A DNA stretch of 64,000 nucleotides from Polaribacter sp. Q13 (GTDB taxonomy: Bacteria; Bacteroidota; Bacteroidia; Flavobacteriales; Flavobacteriaceae): assembly GCF_016858305.2 (NCBI RefSeq), contig NZ_CP074436.1:4236001-4300000 (forward strand). Reading direction: 5' to 3'. The translations under genes and the position numbers were made by a program. Below are positions 60,007 to 64,000 of this stretch, piece by piece (the first letter of the stretch is position 1; every line of letters begins with the position of its first letter). The notes beneath the pieces were generated by a model that saw only the letters and a program-made list of their open reading frames with translations, was not told where the DNA came from and did not search any database.

Positions 60007-61488
60007 ATGATACAATTTAAGAGGTATACTTTTATCGCATTATCCGGATTATTAACACTTGCTAGTGTAAGTTGTGCACAAAATAAAGCAACTGATAAAG
60101 TTAAAACAGAAATAACAACTCCAATGCCATTTTCTGATCAAGAAAATAAAGATGGTTGGGTGTTAAATGAAGAACTAAGTGATGAATTTAAGGGAACTGA
60201 AATAGATACAACAAGATGGTTTGTAGAGGGCTTAAATGATCAATATTATATTTGGAAAGGACGTGCTCCTTCTCAATTTGTTGCAAAAAATGTAATTGTA
60301 GAAGATGGTAAGTTAAAGCTAAGAACAGCTTGGGAACCAGATTATCCATTTATTAAAGAAAGCTATGGCGACGGAAATATGGGGACTTCTCAATATGGTA
60401 TTTATAAAGACGGAACGCCAATGCCAGTTACCACAGCGGGTGTTTTAACGCACAAACGTTTTTTATATGGATATATGGAGGTGAAATCTAAAGTTGGTAA
60501 TGCAGCAATTACAGGTGCATTTTGGGCAATTGGTCATGAGCAAGAATTAGATGTGTATGAGTTAATGGGGAATCCTAAAAATAAAGGAAACATTAGAGCA
60601 GATTCTTATTTAGCAACTGCACACGATTGGAGACCACCAGCACAAAGACCAACTAAAATATTTAATCATGATGAAAATTTAGATTTTAGAACGGCAGATG
60701 ATTTTCATGTGTACGGAGCAGAATGGGGTGTAGATTATTTAAAATTATTTATTGATGGAAAATTAATTCGTCATTTTACACAAGATCAATTAGGGACTTC
60801 TTTTGTATTGAATAATCCGATGGAAATTTGGTTAGATTCAGAGATCTTCTTTTGGTTAGGGATGCCGCATAAAGAAGAGTTACCTGTAGATTTCGAAATT
60901 GAATATATGAGAGTTTGGCAAAAACCAACAGATAATTTGTTAGCTAAAGATGCTGCTTTTTATGGTTTTGAAGGGCCTATTTTGTTTGAAGAAAACGGAA
61001 GACCTTTAACCTTATTACCAGAAAGTTCTGTGCCAGATGAGTATCAGAAATTTTGGGATATCAATGAAGGTTCAGCTAAATATTTATCAATTGCTTACGG
61101 AGATTATTACCAAGGTGTAAATAGTTTAGAATTTTCTGGGTTTAGTAAAACGGAAAGTTTAGAAGTAGAAAAAGCAGTGGCTATGGCACCAGAAGGTTCA
61201 TTAAAGTTAGCCGCTGGTGAGTATACAATTTCTGCAAAAGTTTGGTTAGATCAAGGAGTTATTGCAGATAAAATTCATGTTGTTTTACAAGATCCTGAGT
61301 TAGAAGTAACTTTTGGAGATCTTAGAAAACTTCCAAGACGTGAATGGATTACGGTAGAAAGTACTATTTCTAGAACAGTAGCATCTGGAGAAAAAGATGC
61401 CATTGCAATTGAAATCAGAAAAAAAGATTTACCTAAAACAAGAGCAGCAAAACTTTTGATAGACAATATTGTTATCAAGAAAAAATAA
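60007..61488 (+). CDS. GH16 hydrolase with unassigned C-terminal beta-sandwich, lipoprotein
   Basis: 493 residues, lipoprotein signal ending SVSCAQ. GH16 domain (about 40-310) with Glu180-L-Asp182-V-Y-Glu185, closing IEYMRVWQKP, then the same C-terminal beta-sandwich as in 57011 (GFEGPILFEENGRPLTLLPE ... IDNIVIKKK). The two GH16 genes look like a tandem duplication with a sulfatase between them. Sequence differences lie around the active-site loops (LAVPKIAQEGS versus LMGNPKNKGNI), which could change sulfate or length preference. Confidence 0.88.
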   Translation: MIQFKRYTFIALSGLLTLASVSCAQNKATDKVKTEITTPMPFSDQENKDGWVLNEELSDEFKGTEIDTTRWFVEGLNDQYYIWKGRAPSQFVAKNVIVEDGKLKLRTAWEPDYPFIKESYGDGNMGTSQYGIYKDGTPMPVTTAGVLTHKRFLYGYMEVKSKVGNAAITGAFWAIGHEQELDVYELMGNPKNKGNIRADSYLATAHDWRPPAQRPTKIFNHDENLDFRTADDFHVYGAEWGVDYLKLFIDGKLIRHFTQDQLGTSFVLNNPMEIWLDSEIFFWLGMPHKEELPVDFEIEYMRVWQKPTDNLLAKDAAFYGFEGPILFEENGRPLTLLPESSVPDEYQKFWDINEGSAKYLSIAYGDYYQGVNSLEFSGFSKTESLEVEKAVAMAPEGSLKLAAGEYTISAKVWLDQGVIADKIHVVLQDPELEVTFGDLRKLPRREWITVESTISRTVASGEKDAIAIEIRKKDLPKTRAAKLLIDNIVIKKK

Positions 61489-61531
61489 TTAAAATCAATA
61501 GTAAGAAAACTTATTTTAAAAAATATATTTT

Positions 61532-63517
61532 ATGAGTACTACTTCAAACCTTCATAAGAATGCAATTACAAACACATCAGAAAGTCCGTTTGTAAAGTTA
61601 AAGAGCATCAATTTTGGTGACTGTAAATGGAATACTGGCTTTTGGTCAGAAAAAGTAAAAACGGCAGAAGATAAGATGTTGCCTTATATGGGAGATCTTT
61701 TATGTGGAGATATTGGTCATGGTTTAAACAATTTTAAAATTGCAGCAGGTTTAAAAGAAGGAGAGCATAAAGGTTTTTACTGGCATGATGGAGATTTCTT
61801 TAAATTCATGGAAGCAAAAATGTACATCTATGCGCAAACTAAAAATGAATCTTTATTAAAGGAATTAGACGAGTATATAGATGTTATTGGGCAAGCTCAA
61901 GAAGAAGATGGGTATATTCATACACATGTTCAAATTACGGAAGGTGTAGATCGTTTTGAAAACAGAAAGTATCATGAAATGTACAATTTCGGACATTTAT
62001 TTATTGCTGCTTCTGTGCATTTTAGATTAACTGGGCAAAGCAACTTTTTAAATATTGCTGTTAAAATGGCAGATTTATTACATGCTTATTTTATGCCAGA
62101 TACCAAGCATTACCAACGTTTTGGATTCAATCAAACTCAAATTATGGGCTTGGTAGAATTGTATAGAACAACAAGAGATAAAAAGTATTTAAAATTAGCA
62201 GAGAAATTTATCAACCGAAGAGGAACGTACGAAATTAAACACGATGATACTACAATTGGTTACCCTATTGGAGACATGGTGCAAGAAAGAACTCCTTTCA
62301 GAGAATCTGAAGAAGCGGTTGGTCACGCCGTTTTAGCCTTGTATTATTATGCAGGTGCAGCAGATGTATATGCAGAAACTGGTGAAAAAGCATTATTAAC
62401 TTCTTTAGATAAATTATGGGAAAACGTTACAGGCAAAAAAATGTATGTAACCGGAGCTGTTGGGCAAGCGCATTATGGAGCTTCTACTAGTTTAGACATG
62501 ATTGAAGAAGGGTTTATAGATGCCTACATGATGCCAAATATGACGGCTTATAACGAAACTTGCGCAAATTTATGTAATGCAATGTTTAGTCATAGAATGA
62601 TGGGGATTAATGGTGAATCTAGATATGCAGATATTATAGAATTGGTATTATATAACTCTGGTTTATCAGGAATTAGTATTGAAGGGAAAGATTATTTTTA
62701 TTCGAATCCTTTAAGAATGGTAAACAATTCTAGAAATTATGATTCGCATGATGATGTAACAGAAAGTCCGGTAAGACAACCGTATTTAGAATGTTTCTGT
62801 TGTCCTCCAAACTTGGTAAGAACAATTTGTAAAACTTCTGGATGGGCGTATAACTTATCTGATAATGGTGTTTCTGTTGTTTTATTTGGTGGAAACAATT
62901 TAGAGACAAAAATGTTAGATGGTGCTCCTTTAAAATTATCTCAAGATACAGAATACCCTTGGAAAGGTTTGGTAAAAATAACTATTGATGAATGTAAAAG
63001 TGAAGCTTTTGATATTCAGGTTAGAATACCTAAATGGGCAGTTGGCAGTACTTTAAAAGTAAATGGAGAAGATGCAGGTGTTGCTGTAAATCCAGGGAAT
63101 TTTGCAAACATCAATAGAACTTGGATAGCAGGAGATGTGATTGTTTTAGACATGCCAATGGAACCAACTTTTATTGAAGGTCATAATAGAATTGAAGAAG
63201 TAAGAAATCAATTAGCAGTAAAAAGAGGGCCGATTGTGTATACAATTGAAACTCCAGATTTACCAAAAGATACAGCTATTTTAGATGTGTATTTAAAAGG
63301 TGATGCTCCTTTAACAGCAGTTCATAAACCAGATTTTTTAGGTGGAGTTACGGTAATAGAAACAGAACTTTTACTAAGAGAAGGTAAAACGGATGAAATG
63401 TATCAAACAGTTACAAAACCCGTATTTAAGCCTTATAAAACGCAATTAGTGCCTTATTACGCTTGGAGTAATAGAGGGCAGGCAGAAATGACCGTGTTTA
63501 TGCCTGTTGTTTGGTAA
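61532..63517 (+). CDS. GH127/GH146-type (DUF1680) glycosidase, cytoplasmic
   Basis: 661 residues without a signal peptide (MSTTSNLHKNAITNTSESPF). An alpha/alpha-barrel body (about 60-430) is followed by beta domains (about 430-661). The zinc and nucleophile residues of the family are intact: Glu342 and Cys344 in NETCAN, Cys423 and Cys424 in CFCCPPN, with Cys423 the likely nucleophile. Characterised members are beta-L-arabinofuranosidases, and related members in carrageenan loci act as alpha-1,3-(3,6-anhydro)-D-galactosidases. The second role fits the setting but cannot be read from the sequence. Cytoplasmic location and the MFS porter in the same unit suggest a last hydrolytic step. Confidence 0.85.
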   Translation: MSTTSNLHKNAITNTSESPFVKLKSINFGDCKWNTGFWSEKVKTAEDKMLPYMGDLLCGDIGHGLNNFKIAAGLKEGEHKGFYWHDGDFFKFMEAKMYIYAQTKNESLLKELDEYIDVIGQAQEEDGYIHTHVQITEGVDRFENRKYHEMYNFGHLFIAASVHFRLTGQSNFLNIAVKMADLLHAYFMPDTKHYQRFGFNQTQIMGLVELYRTTRDKKYLKLAEKFINRRGTYEIKHDDTTIGYPIGDMVQERTPFRESEEAVGHAVLALYYYAGAADVYAETGEKALLTSLDKLWENVTGKKMYVTGAVGQAHYGASTSLDMIEEGFIDAYMMPNMTAYNETCANLCNAMFSHRMMGINGESRYADIIELVLYNSGLSGISIEGKDYFYSNPLRMVNNSRNYDSHDDVTESPVRQPYLECFCCPPNLVRTICKTSGWAYNLSDNGVSVVLFGGNNLETKMLDGAPLKLSQDTEYPWKGLVKITIDECKSEAFDIQVRIPKWAVGSTLKVNGEDAGVAVNPGNFANINRTWIAGDVIVLDMPMEPTFIEGHNRIEEVRNQLAVKRGPIVYTIETPDLPKDTAILDVYLKGDAPLTAVHKPDFLGGVTVIETELLLREGKTDEMYQTVTKPVFKPYKTQLVPYYAWSNRGQAEMTVFMPVVW

Positions 63518-63540
63518 AATAACGTTCATTTAAATAAGTA

Positions 63541-63591
63541 AAGGAGCTTATTCATTTCAGTAAACTGAAAAGAATAAGCTCCTTTTTTTTT
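63541..63591 (+). terminator. Rho-independent terminator
   Basis: AAGGAGCTTATTC and TTTCAG pair with CTGAAA and GAATAAGCTCCTT, loop TAAA, followed by T8. It ends the MFS/GH16/sulfatase/GH16/GH127-type unit. Confidence 0.93.
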
Positions 63592-63706
63592 GTCAAAAAT
63601 TATGGTAATATTGGTACATGATGAGGTATAATAAAGTAATTACTTTTCTTTTTTTATTCGGTTATTGAAGCCTGTAAACGGAATATAATTTGATTTTAAA
63701 AACCAC

Positions 63707-64000
63707 ATGAAATACAAAACTATGAGTAACATTAATTTCAGCATTAAAAATCTTTGGATACTTGGAGCAATAGCCTCTTTTATTGGTGTAAATTCTATAA
63801 ATGCACAAAGCGATTCTTTTAAAGAAGTCTTTAAAGAATTTCCAAGACAAGAAAAGAATTTAAGGAAATGGGATTCGCCTGTGGTCGCAGATTTAGACAA
63901 AGATGGGTATCCAGATTTGTTGATAAATGACCATGGTTATGCAATTCAGGTACAATGGAATAATAAAGGAAAGTTTGCAAAACCTTTTGATATCATCATG
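63707..64000 (+). CDS. Start of an FG-GAP/VCBS-type exported protein, 3' truncated
   Basis: 98 codons are open to the window end. The start is ATG at 63707 (or 63722, in frame). A signal-like stretch (LWILGAIASFIGVNSINAQS) is followed by KWDSPVVADLDKDGYPDLLIN, a calcium-binding FG-GAP-type repeat as found in beta-propellers, then a second aromatic strand. The rest, including any catalytic domain, lies outside. It could be a polysaccharide-binding or lyase-associated propeller protein; the GH150-like protein at 655 also uses a propeller, but no further link is visible. Confidence 0.75.
   Translation, partial: MKYKTMSNINFSIKNLWILGAIASFIGVNSINAQSDSFKEVFKEFPRQEKNLRKWDSPVVADLDKDGYPDLLINDHGYAIQVQWNNKGKFAKPFDIIM

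Noticed and set aside
36629..61488. Agar or porphyran PUL on the basis of the four GH16 genes
   Set aside because: GH16 alone cannot separate agar from carrageenan; GH150-, GH82- and GH110-like genes favour carrageenan, and no agar-specific GH117 or GH50/GH86-like gene is seen.

Overview
The window is AT-rich DNA from a marine member of the Bacteroidota, most likely a flavobacterium (Polaribacter, Formosa or Zobellia-like). The evidence is three SusC/SusD pairs, type IX secretion (T9SS) C-terminal sorting domains, many lipoprotein signal peptides of the Bacteroidota kind, weak ribosome-binding sites, and a dense set of sulfatases and glycoside hydrolases. Every gene I accept lies on the + strand. 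I see no rRNA, tRNA, CRISPR array, transposase or integrase.

The window is almost entirely one large polysaccharide utilization locus (PUL) for a sulfated red-algal galactan. Carrageenan is the best-supported substrate. The 655-3315 protein has the beta-propeller plus C-terminal layout and recognisable motifs of lambda-carrageenase (GH150). The 11375-12982 protein resembles iota-carrageenase (GH82). The 9538-11358 protein resembles the alpha-1,3-galactosidases of GH110. Two GH2 beta-galactosidases, four GH16 enzymes, a GH127/GH146-type enzyme and nine S1 (formylglycine) sulfatases complete the set. These family calls come from motif memory, not from a search.

Layout: (1) 1-503 is the end of an unrelated or accessory protein with a galactose-binding-like domain. 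(2) 655-14378 holds the GH150-like enzyme, a sulfatase, GH2, a thioredoxin-like protein, GH110, the GH82-like protein and a sulfatase. (3) 14756-24773 holds two SusC/SusD pairs and a small surface lipoprotein. (4) 24859-39668 holds sulfatases, a TonB-dependent barrel, GH2, GH16 and a small periplasmic protein, divided by clear terminators. (5) 40071-44592 is a regulatory island: a TPR/LuxR-type membrane regulator and three tandem AraC-family paralogues, the middle one broken by one extra T in a poly-T run. (6) 44757-49960 holds a secreted GH16 and a secreted sulfatase that share the same C-terminal modules. (7) 50216-55161 is a third SusC/SusD pair. (8) 55411-63517 holds a sugar transporter, GH16, sulfatase, GH16 and GH127-type enzyme. 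(9) 63707-64000 is the start of an FG-GAP-type protein that runs off the end.

Inferred working model: T9SS-secreted and surface endo-enzymes cut the polymer, and SusC/SusD complexes import sulfated oligosaccharides. Lipoprotein sulfatases remove sulfate esters while GH110 (alpha-1,3) and GH2 (beta-1,4) trim galactose alternately. The MFS porter carries sugars into the cytoplasm, where the signal-less GH127-type enzyme could act. The formylglycine-generating enzyme needed by the sulfatases and any anhydrogalactose catabolic genes are not in this window.
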